DNA of 64,000 nt, taken from JAJECS01 sp965198185 (GTDB taxonomy: Bacteria > Chloroflexota > UBA11872). The first letter of the stretch is position 1. Each line of letters begins with the position of its first letter. Where the stretch lies: NCBI GenBank assembly GCA_965198185.1, contig CBDAOU010000002.1, positions 1,054,001 through 1,118,000 of the forward strand. The letters are read 5' to 3'. The notes under the pieces are model-generated. The model searched no databases. It was not told where the DNA came from and was given only the letters and a program-made list of their open reading frames with translations. Shown in pieces: positions 16,555 to 25,755 of the stretch. Position numbers and translations under genes: made by a program.

Positions 16555-18120
16555 TCAGCCGTCCGAGCTGGTGATCTGAAACGAGTAAAGCTGCGCGTCG
16601 TGCATGTAGAACCGCAGGTGGCGATGCGGGATGAAGGTCGGATACACCGTCCCTGAGTCAGTCCCCTCCGGCAGCGGCAGGGTCGCGTCGCCGCCCCAGG
16701 TCACGACGTGGGCGATCGAGTCGCCCGTGAAGGCATCGCAGTCCGCCGCCGCGCGACCCTCCATCACCCGGTAGGTCACGTCCGCCGCCTCCACCTTGAT
16801 ATAGCCCTGCGGCCCGCAGGAAGCGTTGATCACCAGCCGGTCGCCCGGTGCGATGAACGCCTCCGTCAGCAGCATGCCCACGTGATTGTCGTTCGTCCCG
16901 ACCGACACGAAGCCATGCCGCCGCAGCTTGCCCAGTCCTAACCCATAGGGATTGCGATCCTGCGCGGATTTCGCGCCGGAGCCCCCGTAGAACAGCCACG
17001 ACTCATCGCCCACGTCCACCATGTGCGGCGCCGCCACGACCAGCTCGTCGAACGAGCCGGGGCCTCCGCCGGGGATCCACGTGTGGGTCGGTCGCAGGCG
17101 GTCCCAGTTGCGCGCGTCCCGGCTGAAGGCCAGCTGCGGATGCAGCCTGTACCCGGTCATGCTGAGCACGCCCAGGAACGCCACCCAATGGCTCCCCAGC
17201 CGGTAGGGCCGCATGCTGTAGAACGAGTCGTCCAGGTTGTCCAGCTCTGGATCCGGCGCCAGCGCCAGGCGCGGCTCGCTCCAGTGGTGGAAATCGCGGC
17301 TCTGCGACTGGAAGATTCGCCGCATCCCGCGTCGGTTAGACAGCCCATGCGCCGGGTCCGTGGTCGAGCCGCCGGCGATGGCCTGCTCCACCAGTCCCAC
17401 CCGCGGACGCGGCGCCATCTCCATCCACGGGTGCCGCGTCAGGATGTTGTAGGTGCGCGTGGAGGGATCGAAGAAGGGATAGATGCTGTCGCCCTGCTTC
17501 GCGCCCAGGCCCTCGAACATGGGCGGCTCGTCGTAGGTCGTCCAGTGGATGCTGTCCGCGGAGTAGGCCCGCCGCACGTTCGCGCCGGGCAGCTCGTCCG
17601 CCACCCGAAAGCCCGGCGGCCCGATTTCGTAGATCGCCTTGTAGCGGCGCGCCGGATCCGTCTCCAGCGGATCGTCCAGCGGCGCCAGTCCCCACACGTT
17701 GCCGTGGGTTCGGTCGCCCATCACGATGTTGGTGTCGTGCCCGTCCTCGTGCACGATCCCCATCGGCGGCTTCTCCCAGGTGACGCCGTCCTCCGAGCGC
17801 GCGTAGCAGACGCGAAAGCGGGAAATGTCGTAGTCGATCAGGGTGCCGCCGGTGCGGGCCGCCTTCTCGTGGTCGATGTCGAAGTCGGTGTACAGGAGGT
17901 GAAAGACCCCGTCGTCATCGCGCCAGACCTTGTAGTCGTCGGCGTGCATGTTGACGTGGTGCTCCCACGGCTTGTCTTGGATCAGGATCGGGTTGCCCTC
18001 GAACATCTCCGGGCTGTGCACGGTGCGGGAGATGTTCTGGATCTCCTCGATCATGCCGGTGTCGAAGAAGTACTGCGGCGTGTCGCGGATGTGCAGCTCG
18101 GTCGAATCGAGGTCAGCCAT
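16555..18120 (-). CDS. Five-bladed-propeller glycosidase-like protein, copy 1
   Basis: A 521-residue cytoplasmic-looking protein starting at ATG 18120 (MADLDSTELHIRDTPQYFFD) with GGGAG upstream; the frame runs on to 18210 without homology. Repeated blade-like stretches (YKVWRDDDGVFHLLYTDFDID; RVCYARSEDGVTWEKP; RAYSADSIHWTTYDEPP; LAFSRDARNWDRLRP) resemble GH32/GH43-type five-bladed propellers, where each blade compares an observation-like strand with an Asp-rich turn. The last 110 residues would be a beta-sandwich. The opening FFDTGMIEEIQNISRTVHSPE with NPILIQDKPWE is seen in a family common in Planctomycetes and Chloroflexota genomes and often annotated as a glycosyl hydrolase, though activity is mostly unproven. 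A near copy is at 19995-21563 and a GH32 gene lies between. Confidence 0.65.
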   Translation of the reverse strand: MADLDSTELHIRDTPQYFFDTGMIEEIQNISRTVHSPEMFEGNPILIQDKPWEHHVNMHADDYKVWRDDDGVFHLLYTDFDIDHEKAARTGGTLIDYDISRFRVCYARSEDGVTWEKPPMGIVHEDGHDTNIVMGDRTHGNVWGLAPLDDPLETDPARRYKAIYEIGPPGFRVADELPGANVRRAYSADSIHWTTYDEPPMFEGLGAKQGDSIYPFFDPSTRTYNILTRHPWMEMAPRPRVGLVEQAIAGGSTTDPAHGLSNRRGMRRIFQSQSRDFHHWSEPRLALAPDPELDNLDDSFYSMRPYRLGSHWVAFLGVLSMTGYRLHPQLAFSRDARNWDRLRPTHTWIPGGGPGSFDELVVAAPHMVDVGDESWLFYGGSGAKSAQDRNPYGLGLGKLRRHGFVSVGTNDNHVGMLLTEAFIAPGDRLVINASCGPQGYIKVEAADVTYRVMEGRAAADCDAFTGDSIAHVVTWGGDATLPLPEGTDSGTVYPTFIPHRHLRFYMHDAQLYSFQITSSDG

Positions 18121-18353
18121 GAGTGTGCTCCCGTGACTCAGACCTAGCGACCGTAGCACCTTCAATGGCAACCCAAGCTGCATGGCGAGATGCGGCTCAC
18201 AGCCACGCACTGGCGTCGCGTGCGGCCCATGGGAGTAGCCCGCCGATCTATAGTTGCCGCCAACGGTCGCAGCCGGCCGGCGTCACGCCCGACCGTGGCC
18301 ACACCCCGCGGCGATTGCCGGCTGGCGCCAAGAGAGCCGCACGCGAGGAACCA

Positions 18354-19901
18354 ATGCCCGACTACACATCACGCGTACCCAGGTATACGTTCCCGACCGC
18401 GCTCGCGGCGCAGGAAGCGGCGCTCGCCACAAATCCGCTCATGCAGCGGTTGCAGGCGTCGCGGGCGGCGCTCGCGGCCGACCCGCACCGGCCAATCTAT
18501 CATTATGTCAACCCGGAGTCCACGCTCAACGATCCCAACGGTCTGTGCTTCTGGCAGGGAAACTGGCATCTCTTCTATCAGGCCTATCCGCCGGAAGATC
18601 CGCGCCAACATTGGGGCCACGCCGTGTCACAAGACCTCGTGCATTGGCGCGACCTCCCCTACTGCATCTATCCCGACCCCGAAGAGAAGTGCTTTTCCGG
18701 CTCGACACTAGTCGAAGACGACCGGGTCATCGCCATGTACTTCGGCACGCAGGTCGGCAACATGGTGGCCACGTCGAGCGATCCGCTGCTGCTCAACTGG
18801 ACCAAGGTTGCCAACCGGGCAGTGATTCCGATTGCCGCGCCCGACGGGTCGCCGCTGCCATACACCGTCCACGACCCGTGCATCTGGATGAAGGACGGCG
18901 TCTACTACTCCCTCTCGGGCTGGGCGAGGCCCGGCGGTCCCGCGGGCAAGCAGATCCGCGCGAACTTCCTGTTTCGCTCCACCGACCTGGAGCATTGGGA
19001 ATACCTGCACCCGTTCGTCGAGGACGACAGGTACACGCTGGTCGGCGACGACGGTTCGGTGCCCTATTTCTGGCCGATCGGCGACCGGCACATCCTGCTC
19101 TTCGCCAGCCACATGACGGGCGCCCAATACTTGCTGGGGAACTACGACACGGCGCGGGACAAGTTCGTGGCCACCCACGGGGGACGATTCAATTTTGGTG
19201 CGATGAGGCCCGCCGGCGTCCACGCGCCCTCCGCCACGCCGGACGGCCGGGGCGGCGTCATCACCATCTTCAACATGAACGAGGGCAAGCCAACCGAGGG
19301 TTGGAACCAGATCATGTCGCTGCCGCGGCGCCTGACGCTCGACGGTGACGACTTGTGCATGGAACCGGTGCCGGCGCTCGCGGCGCTGCGGGACGCTCAC
19401 ACGCATGTGGATACGACCCTGCTGCCCGCAAACGCGGAGCGCGTGTTCGAGTCGGTGCAAGGCCGTGCGCTCGAGCTCGTGGCCGTACTCGATCCCCAAG
19501 GCGCACCGATGGTCGAATTGAATGTCCTGCGCTCACCGGGCAAGGAAGAATTCACGCGCATCGCCTTCTTCAAGAACCGCGGTCATTTCGAACGCGTCTT
19601 GGGCACCGGGCGACATTTCAGCTTGGTCACCATCGACACGTCGTACGCGTCGGAGGCAGCGGACGTACTTTCACGAGCTCCCGAAACAGCGCCGGTCAAC
19701 ATCGAGCCGAACGAGCCCGTCGAGCTGCGAGTCTTCGTTGACCACAGCGTCGTCGAGGTGTTCGTGAACTCCAGGCAATGCGCGGCGGTTCGCGTCTATC
19801 CGGAGCGGGCCGACAGCATTGGGGTATCGATGCGAGCGCAGGGCGCGGACGCGCTGCTCAAGTCGCTCGACGCGTGGACGATGCGCTCGATCTGGAGCTG
19901 A
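18354..19901 (+). CDS. Glycoside hydrolase family 32 (fructosidase-like)
   Basis: A 515-residue protein starting at ATG 18354, with GAGGA eight bases upstream; the frame is open to 18123 but the extra residues have no homology. After a 50-residue lead, the GH32 nucleophile motif appears as STLNDPNGLCFW (Asp in NDPNG), then a CFSGST region and VHDPCIWMKDG, which stands for the usual RDP motif. The expected acid/base motif (W)EC is not present: the aligned stretch reads DDGSVPYFWPIGDRHILLF. C-terminal residues about 375-515 form the beta-sandwich (RVFVDHSVVEVFVNSRQ is the typical end). No signal peptide, so intracellular cleavage of an imported beta-fructoside is likely if it is active. It is divergent from copy 1 of the propeller protein and convergent with copy 2. 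Confidence 0.82.
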   Translation: MPDYTSRVPRYTFPTALAAQEAALATNPLMQRLQASRAALAADPHRPIYHYVNPESTLNDPNGLCFWQGNWHLFYQAYPPEDPRQHWGHAVSQDLVHWRDLPYCIYPDPEEKCFSGSTLVEDDRVIAMYFGTQVGNMVATSSDPLLLNWTKVANRAVIPIAAPDGSPLPYTVHDPCIWMKDGVYYSLSGWARPGGPAGKQIRANFLFRSTDLEHWEYLHPFVEDDRYTLVGDDGSVPYFWPIGDRHILLFASHMTGAQYLLGNYDTARDKFVATHGGRFNFGAMRPAGVHAPSATPDGRGGVITIFNMNEGKPTEGWNQIMSLPRRLTLDGDDLCMEPVPALAALRDAHTHVDTTLLPANAERVFESVQGRALELVAVLDPQGAPMVELNVLRSPGKEEFTRIAFFKNRGHFERVLGTGRHFSLVTIDTSYASEAADVLSRAPETAPVNIEPNEPVELRVFVDHSVVEVFVNSRQCAAVRVYPERADSIGVSMRAQGADALLKSLDAWTMRSIWS

Positions 19902-19994
19902 CGCCGTCGCAACCGCAGCGTCGGGAAGCGACCTCCGTGGACATCGCCGCCGTTGCCGCCGCCTGAGCGATCCCGTCCCATTCCCAGGATCTAG

Positions 19995-21563
19995 TCAGCC
20001 CTCCGAGCTGGCGATCTGAAAGGAATAGAGCTCCGCGTCGTGCATGTAGAACCGCAGGCGGCGGTGCGGGATGAACGTCGGATAAACCGTTCCCGAGTTC
20101 GTCCCCTCCGGTAGGGGCAGCGTCGGGTCGCCGCCCCAACTCACGACATGGTTGATCGAGTCCTCCGTGAAGACATCGCAGTCCGCCGCGGAGCGACCCT
20201 CCATCACCCGGTAGGTCACGTCTGCGGCCTCCACTTTGATGTAGCCCTGCGGCCCGCAGGCAGCGTTAATCACCAGCCGATCGCCCGGCGCGATGAACGC
20301 CTCCGTCAGCAGCATGCCCACGTGAGAGTCGTTCGTCCCGACCGAGACGAAGCCGTGCCGCCGCAGCTTGCCCAGCCCCAGGGCGTATGGGTCGCGATCC
20401 TCCGCGGACCTGCCACCCATGCCCCCGAAATACAGCCACGACTCATCGCCCACGTCCACCATGTGCGGCGATGCCACCATCAATTCACTGAATGAGCCCT
20501 GGCCACCGCTCCCAATCCACGTGTGAGTCGGTCGCAGGCGGTCCCATTGGTGCGCGTCCCGGCTGAAGGCCAGCTGCGGAAACATCGTGCGCGTGGTCAT
20601 GTTGAGCACGCCCACGAAGGCCACCCAATGGCTCCCGAGCAGGTAGGGCCGCATGCTGTAGAACGAGTCGTCCAGGTTGTCCAACTCCGGGTCCGGCGCC
20701 AGTGCCAGCCGCGGCTCGCTCCAGTGGTGGAAATCCCGGCTCTGCGACTGGAAGATGCGGCGCATCCCGCGCCGGTTGGAGAGTCCGTGCGCCGCGTCGG
20801 TGGTCGACCCGCCGGCAATGGCCTGTTCCACCAGCCCCACCCGCGGCCGCGGCGTCATCTCCATCAACGGATGACGCGTGAGAATGTTGTAGGTGCGCGT
20901 GGACGGGTCGAAGAAGGGGAAGATGCCGTCGCCCTGCTTTGCCCCCAGCCCTTCGAACATGGGCGGCTCGTCATAGGTCGTCCAGTGAATGCTGTCGGCG
21001 GAGTAGGCGCGCCGCACGTTCGCCCCTGGAAGCTCGTCCGCCACCCGAAAGCCGGGCGGCCCGATTTCGTAGATCGCCTTGTACCGGCGCGCGGGATCGG
21101 TCTCCAGCGGATCGTCCAGCGGTGCCAGGCCCCAGACGTTGCCATAGGTTCGGTCGCCCATGATGATGTTGGTGTCGTGGCCGTCCTCGTGCACGATCCC
21201 CATGGGAGGCTTCTCCCAGGTGACACCGTCCTCGGAGCGCGCATAGCAGACGCGAAAGCGGCACATGTCGTAGTCGATGAAGGTGCTGCCGGGGGTGCGG
21301 AAAGTCTTTTCGCGATCGATGTCGAAGTCGTTGTAGAGGAGGTGGAACACTCCATCGTCGTCACGCCAGACCTTGTAGTCGTCGGCGTGCAAGTTGACGA
21401 GGTGCTCCCACGGCTTGTCTTGGATCAGGATCGGGTTGCCGTCGAACATCTCCGGGCTGTGCACGGTGCGGGTGATGTTCTGGATCTCCTCGATCATGCC
21501 CGTGTCGAAGAAGTACTGCGGCGTGTCGCGGATGTGCAGCTCGGTCGAGTCGAGATCAGCCAT
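19995..21563 (-). CDS. Five-bladed-propeller glycosidase-like protein, copy 2
   Basis: A 522-residue near duplicate of the protein at 16555-18120, same strand, starting at ATG 21563 (MADLDSTELHIRDTPQYFFD). The two differ at scattered sites, for example SMTGYRLHP versus NMTTRTMFP, IPGGGPGSF versus IGSGGQGSF, and one extra residue here near the TPGSTFIDYD stretch. The 40 bases upstream are also alike (SLRLSYGSAP in frame against SLGLSHGSTL), so the duplicated unit includes the leader. The direction and spacing (166 bases after the DppB-type gene stop) allow it to be the last gene of the 25755-21730 transporter transcript. Confidence 0.65.
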   Translation of the reverse strand: MADLDSTELHIRDTPQYFFDTGMIEEIQNITRTVHSPEMFDGNPILIQDKPWEHLVNLHADDYKVWRDDDGVFHLLYNDFDIDREKTFRTPGSTFIDYDMCRFRVCYARSEDGVTWEKPPMGIVHEDGHDTNIIMGDRTYGNVWGLAPLDDPLETDPARRYKAIYEIGPPGFRVADELPGANVRRAYSADSIHWTTYDEPPMFEGLGAKQGDGIFPFFDPSTRTYNILTRHPLMEMTPRPRVGLVEQAIAGGSTTDAAHGLSNRRGMRRIFQSQSRDFHHWSEPRLALAPDPELDNLDDSFYSMRPYLLGSHWVAFVGVLNMTTRTMFPQLAFSRDAHQWDRLRPTHTWIGSGGQGSFSELMVASPHMVDVGDESWLYFGGMGGRSAEDRDPYALGLGKLRRHGFVSVGTNDSHVGMLLTEAFIAPGDRLVINAACGPQGYIKVEAADVTYRVMEGRSAADCDVFTEDSINHVVSWGGDPTLPLPEGTNSGTVYPTFIPHRRLRFYMHDAELYSFQIASSEG

Positions 21564-21729
21564 GGGCGCGCTCCCGTAACTCAGACGAAGCGACCGTAGC
21601 ACCTGAGCGACCGTGCCGTGCCGTGGTCGTGAACCGGCGGACCGCGCAGCGGATTGCGCATGCCATCTGCCGCAGCGCGCCGCCTGCACGAGCATGGATC
21701 AAGCTGGACGCCACGACGCCATTTCTACG

Positions 21730-22704
21730 CTAGGTAGCCGTGGACCCTTCGAGGCGCACGCGCGGATCAATGTAGGTGTAGAGCACGTCGACGACGAGAT
21801 TCATAGCCGCGTAGACCACCGCCGCTAAGACGACGAGGCCTTGAACAATGGCGTAATCGCGCTGGTTGATGGCATTGATGAGCTGAAATCCCAGGCCCTG
21901 GCGCGTAAACACCGCCTCGATCACCACGGCCCCGCCGAGGAGCCCGCCGAACTCGAGCCCGATCACCGTCACGACGGGGATCAGCGCATTGCGCAGCGCA
22001 TGCAGCCAGATCACGGCGCGCTCGCGGAGGCCCTTGGCGCGCGCCGTGCGGATATAGTCGCGCGACATGACGTCCAGCATCGATGACCGGGTCAGCCGGG
22101 CCAGGATGGCGGACGCCGCCATGCCCAGCGTGACCGACGGCAAGATCAGCTCCTTGCCATGACCATTCGAAATTGCGGGCAGCCAGTCGAGCGCAATGGC
22201 AAAGATGAAGATCAAGACCAGCCCAAGCAGGAACTGTGGGACTGACACGCCGATAATCGCGAACATCTGGGCCGCGTAGTCGATGATGGTGTGGCGCTTG
22301 ATCGCGGATACGATCCCGGCGGTCAGGCCCACCACAATGGCAACCGACATGCCCACCAGCGTGATTTGCATGGTCGCCGGCCAATGATCGCCAATGATGT
22401 GCAGGACCGGCCGTTTCTTGCGGATGGATACCCCGAGGTCGCCACGCACCAAATCCGCCAGATACAGCACGTACTGGTGGGGCATCGACTTGTCGAGGTT
22501 ATAGGCCTCGCGCAGCCGCTCGAGCGTGGCGTCGGATTCGAGGCCGGCGGCCGACGCGCTGGCTTGTCCCGGCTGATCCTGGCCAAAGTAGTAGAGGGTA
22601 ATCGGGTCTCCGGGAACCAGGCGCAGCAACACAAACGCCACCGTGACCACCCCCAGGGTGACCGGAATGATGTAGAGCATCCGTCGAAGGATGTATCCGC
22701 CCAC
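21730..22704 (-). CDS. Peptide-type ABC transporter permease (DppB family)
   Basis: A full-length 324-residue permease, very like the one at 13468-14439: MLYIIPVTLGVVTVAFVLLR first helix, RLVPGDPITLYYFG motif, EAA loop DYIRTARAKGLRERAVIW and the same VLYTYIDPRVRL end. The start codon is GTG (22704) with no strong ribosome site. It ends a minus-strand set of DppC (24841-25755), binding protein (22826-24736) and this gene. No ATPase gene is present. Confidence 0.9.
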   Translation of the reverse strand: MGGYILRRMLYIIPVTLGVVTVAFVLLRLVPGDPITLYYFGQDQPGQASASAAGLESDATLERLREAYNLDKSMPHQYVLYLADLVRGDLGVSIRKKRPVLHIIGDHWPATMQITLVGMSVAIVVGLTAGIVSAIKRHTIIDYAAQMFAIIGVSVPQFLLGLVLIFIFAIALDWLPAISNGHGKELILPSVTLGMAASAILARLTRSSMLDVMSRDYIRTARAKGLRERAVIWLHALRNALIPVVTVIGLEFGGLLGGAVVIEAVFTRQGLGFQLINAINQRDYAIVQGLVVLAAVVYAAMNLVVDVLYTYIDPRVRLEGSTAT

Positions 22705-22825
22705 GGCTATGCCAAGCGGGCGCGGCGCCTGGAGGCGCCGCGCCCGGGTTCAACTCGACCGATGCCGCTTGCCGCCAGCGCGGCTCCCGTGGCTGTCCTC
22801 ATCGACAACGAGGTTGCAAACGCTC

Positions 22826-24736
22826 CTAGTCCTTGCTGTACAGGTCGCCGAAGTAGGGGTGCGACGCTCCGCTGCCGATGAACAGGCGCCCGCCAATCGT
22901 CGCCGGATTCGTGAGCCAGGCCAAGAGCGACTGCACGAGCGGGACGCCCACCGCGTTCTCCATCAGGAGATACTCGGCGTCTTGCCACATCTTCACGCGT
23001 TTCTCCGCGTCGAATTCGGTGCGTGCACCGTCCAAGAGCGGGTCAATGCGCGAATCCGGGTTGGCGACGCCAGGCTCGCCGGAGTACTCGAAGAACGTCC
23101 ACGCCCGGCCGGGCTTGCCCAGCAACGAGGTGTGGAATCTCGTGTACAGGGCATCGCCGGTCCGACCGCCCACGCCGTTCCACGCCATGTGGTACAGCCC
23201 CTGGCTCATCCCCTCGGCAAACGTGGGGAAGTCGATGTTCGGAATTTCCACGAAGATGCCCACGTTGGATTCGATATCCAGCTTGAACAGCTCGCAAATC
23301 GGATTCGGCGTGTTCGGGAAGATCACCTCAAGCCGCTTGCCCTCCGAGTCGTAGCGGAATCCATCCTCGCCCCTCGCGTAGCCGGCCTCATCCAGAATCT
23401 GGTTCGCCTTGGGAACGTTCCAGTCATAGAGCTTGGACGCCTCTTCACTGAAGCCGACAGTGCCTGGGGCCAGCAGATTGCTCACCAGGGTTGGCGCGAG
23501 CCCGCCGTTCTGCCGCACGGTCGCGGTCCGCCGGTCCAGTGCGTGAACCAGCGCCTTCCGCACGTTGATGTCGGTCAGGGGCCACTTGATCGTGTTCAGC
23601 GGCACGTACTGGATGTCGTTGAACAGCAGCCCGATGACGTGGAACGCCGGATTCTCGGAGACACGCTGGACGTCCGGGAACGTGAACTGCAGGGAGATGT
23701 CGATCTCGCCGGCCTCGAACGCCTGGGCGCGCGCCGCGAAGTCCATCGACAGCTGCAGGATCTTGGCCGTGTCGGCGAAGCCGGGTCCCTTGTTCGTCGC
23801 GAACGGCGGACCCCAGTTGTAGTCGTCGAACCTGGTGTACGTCAGGTCGACGTCGTCGGTCCAGTTCGTAAAGCTGTAGGGGCCCGTTCCGACCGGATTG
23901 CGCTCGAAGTCTTCCCCCATCTCCGTGATGGCCGTTGGTGACGCCATCACCAGCGAGGGGGTCGTCAGGAATTCGGGCAGCAAGGGCTGAGGCCCGTTCG
24001 TGTTGAACCGGACAGTGAAGTCGTCGATCTTCTCGACGCCTGCGAACGCGCCAATCTCACCCGCGACCGAGCCGCGCAGCACGCTATCGTCGAGAAATCG
24101 CTCGAAGTTGAAGACCACGGCATCGGCGTTGAACGGCGTGTCGTCGTGGAATTTCACGTCGTTGCGCAGCGGCAGCGTCCACGACAGTCGGTCGGCGGCA
24201 ACCTCCGGCAGCCCCGCTGCCAGATGCGGCTGCAGGACGTTGTCTTCCCCGAACACCAACAGGCGCTCGAACATCGGCGAGGTCGCCTCGGGCCCGCGCG
24301 TAATCCAAGTCAGCGGGTCCAGCGAGTTCGGATTGGTAAAGGTGAAGTAGCTCACCTCGCCGCCCACGATGGGGTTCCACGGCTCGCCGCCGATATCGAC
24401 GCTCTTGCTGAGGAGGTGTGCGTCGACGCCAGGCGCTCGCTCGCGGGCCCTCTCGACGATCTTCTCGACGATGACTTCCCGGACGACTTCCTTCTCGACG
24501 ATCGTCTGGACCGGGACCTCTTTGATGACTTCCTGGGTCACGATCGTCGTGACCTCGACCTCTTTGATCACTTCCTGAGTGACGATGGTCTGGACCGGGA
24601 CTTCCCTGATGATCTCCTTGGTGACGATCTTCTCTTCGCCGCACGCGGCGAGTGCGGCCGCTCCGACGCCGCCCGCCAAAGCAATGGCTCCGCCGCGCAA
24701 CGCTTGACGGCGCGAGATCGATGATTTTGGACCCAC
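22826..24736 (-). CDS. Family 5 ABC solute-binding lipoprotein with charged repeat linker
   Basis: A 636-residue binding protein. The start is taken as GTG 24736 (MGPKSSISRRQALRGG), because GGAGG lies six bases upstream; the in-frame TTG at 24757 would place that site inside the gene. The signal has an SRRQAL twin-arginine-like motif and an AALAAC lipobox. Residues about 36-105 are the V/E/K linker (IVTKEIIREVPVQTIVTQEV and similar). The family 5 domain follows (VGGEVSYFTFTNPNSLDPL; WTLPLRNDVKFHDDTPFNAD; NPVGTGPYSFTNW). It is a clear paralogue of the protein at 11435 but with a different N-terminal and ligand-lobe sequence, so a different substrate is likely. It lies between the two permease genes. 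Confidence 0.88.
   Translation of the reverse strand: MGPKSSISRRQALRGGAIALAGGVGAAALAACGEEKIVTKEIIREVPVQTIVTQEVIKEVEVTTIVTQEVIKEVPVQTIVEKEVVREVIVEKIVERARERAPGVDAHLLSKSVDIGGEPWNPIVGGEVSYFTFTNPNSLDPLTWITRGPEATSPMFERLLVFGEDNVLQPHLAAGLPEVAADRLSWTLPLRNDVKFHDDTPFNADAVVFNFERFLDDSVLRGSVAGEIGAFAGVEKIDDFTVRFNTNGPQPLLPEFLTTPSLVMASPTAITEMGEDFERNPVGTGPYSFTNWTDDVDLTYTRFDDYNWGPPFATNKGPGFADTAKILQLSMDFAARAQAFEAGEIDISLQFTFPDVQRVSENPAFHVIGLLFNDIQYVPLNTIKWPLTDINVRKALVHALDRRTATVRQNGGLAPTLVSNLLAPGTVGFSEEASKLYDWNVPKANQILDEAGYARGEDGFRYDSEGKRLEVIFPNTPNPICELFKLDIESNVGIFVEIPNIDFPTFAEGMSQGLYHMAWNGVGGRTGDALYTRFHTSLLGKPGRAWTFFEYSGEPGVANPDSRIDPLLDGARTEFDAEKRVKMWQDAEYLLMENAVGVPLVQSLLAWLTNPATIGGRLFIGSGASHPYFGDLYSKD
24430..24640 (-). 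repeat. In-frame V/E/K linker repeat of the second binding protein
   Basis: Tandem units read on the minus strand as GTCATCAAAGAGGTC / GTGACCCAGGAAGTG type blocks, with a longer duplicated module (VTQEVIKEVEVTTIVTQEV) visible in the protein. It encodes the spacer between the lipid anchor and the ligand-binding lobes. Confidence 0.65.
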
Positions 24737-24840
24737 GGTATGCCTCCATTCGGACAATTCAGACTTCGAACATGGTCGCTAGCTGTGCATCGTACTCAGT
24801 GCGCGCAGCCGCAACAACCCTGGGCGGTGTGGACTGGTGG

Positions 24841-25755
24841 TCAGCTCGCCCAGGTCGACGCTTGCGGGTCGAGCGCCTCGCGCAGGCCGTCGCCAAAGAG
24901 ATTGATGGCGAACACGGTGATGGCCAGCGCCAGTCCGTTGAACGTTGGAAGCCACCAGGCCGTGCGGAAGTAGTTTCGATTCAAGGACAGCTCGAGTCCC
25001 CATTCGGGCTCGGGCGGGCCGGCCCCCAAACCCAGGAAACTCAGACCGGCCGCCGCCAGCATGTTGGTTCCCAGCCCGAGCGTCGCGAGGATCAGAATGG
25101 GGCTGATCACGTTGGGGAGGATGTGGCGAGCAATGATGCGCGTATCCCGCATGCCGACGGCGCGCGCCGCCCGCACATAGGCAAACTCACGGGCGGACAG
25201 CGTGGTGCCTCGCACGACGCGGGCGTACCCGGGAATCCCGGCGATCCCAAGCGCGATCATGGCGTTGTTCAGGCCGGGACCCAGCGCCGCGACGATGGTG
25301 ATGGCCAGCAGCAAGCCCGGAAACGCCAGCATGATGTCCAGCACGCGGCTGATCAGCATGTCGGGCCAGCGGCCAAAGTAGCCCGCGACCAACCCGAGGA
25401 TGGACCCGCCGGCCGCGGCGATCGCGACCGCCGTGAACCCGATGCGCAACGAGATGCGCGACCCTCGCACCACCCGGCTGAACACGTCGCGCCCGATGTC
25501 GTCCGTGCCGAAGAGGTGGCCGTCCGTTCCGGGCGGCAGCAGCGCCCCTGGGACGTTGTAGTAATCCAGCCGTTCGGAAGCGATCAGGTCGGCAAAAATT
25601 GCCCCGCTCGCCATGATGATGAGCACCACGCCGCCCACCAGCGCGCCCTTGTTGCGGTAGAGACGCCGCCAGGCCAGCGACCATTCGCTGCGCGGCTTGA
25701 CCTCAGCGGCGGTCTCGAGCGCCGCTTCGCCTACAGTCCGGGAGTCCAAGCTCAA
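24841..25755 (-). CDS. Peptide-type ABC transporter permease (DppC family)
   Basis: A 304-residue permease with a TTG start (25755), preceded by a GAGGG stretch ten bases upstream. It has the DppC layout: cytoplasmic tail, first helix (GALVGGVVLIIMASGAIFAD), GTDDIGRDVFSRVVRGSRIS, four more helices and the EAA loop (EFAYVRAARAVGMRDTRII). It is the first gene of the minus-strand transporter set and a close paralogue of the one at 10398. Translation from TTG and the lack of an ATPase gene are the odd points. Confidence 0.88.
   Translation of the reverse strand: MSLDSRTVGEAALETAAEVKPRSEWSLAWRRLYRNKGALVGGVVLIIMASGAIFADLIASERLDYYNVPGALLPPGTDGHLFGTDDIGRDVFSRVVRGSRISLRIGFTAVAIAAAGGSILGLVAGYFGRWPDMLISRVLDIMLAFPGLLLAITIVAALGPGLNNAMIALGIAGIPGYARVVRGTTLSAREFAYVRAARAVGMRDTRIIARHILPNVISPILILATLGLGTNMLAAAGLSFLGLGAGPPEPEWGLELSLNRNYFRTAWWLPTFNGLALAITVFAINLFGDGLREALDPQASTWAS

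Noticed and set aside
17023..18147. Long plus-strand frames antisense to the propeller proteins (also 20523-21599)
   Set aside because: They appear in the same relative place in both copies because the copies are near identical; the translation has no domain and is rich in Arg/Val/His, as antisense frames are.
18123..18353. 77-residue N-terminal extension of GH32
   Set aside because: The extension overlaps the divergent leader and has no homology; GAGGA sits before ATG 18354.
24430..24640. CRISPR-like repetitive DNA
   Set aside because: The repeats are in frame, degenerate and uneven in spacing, and they encode the V/E/K linker.
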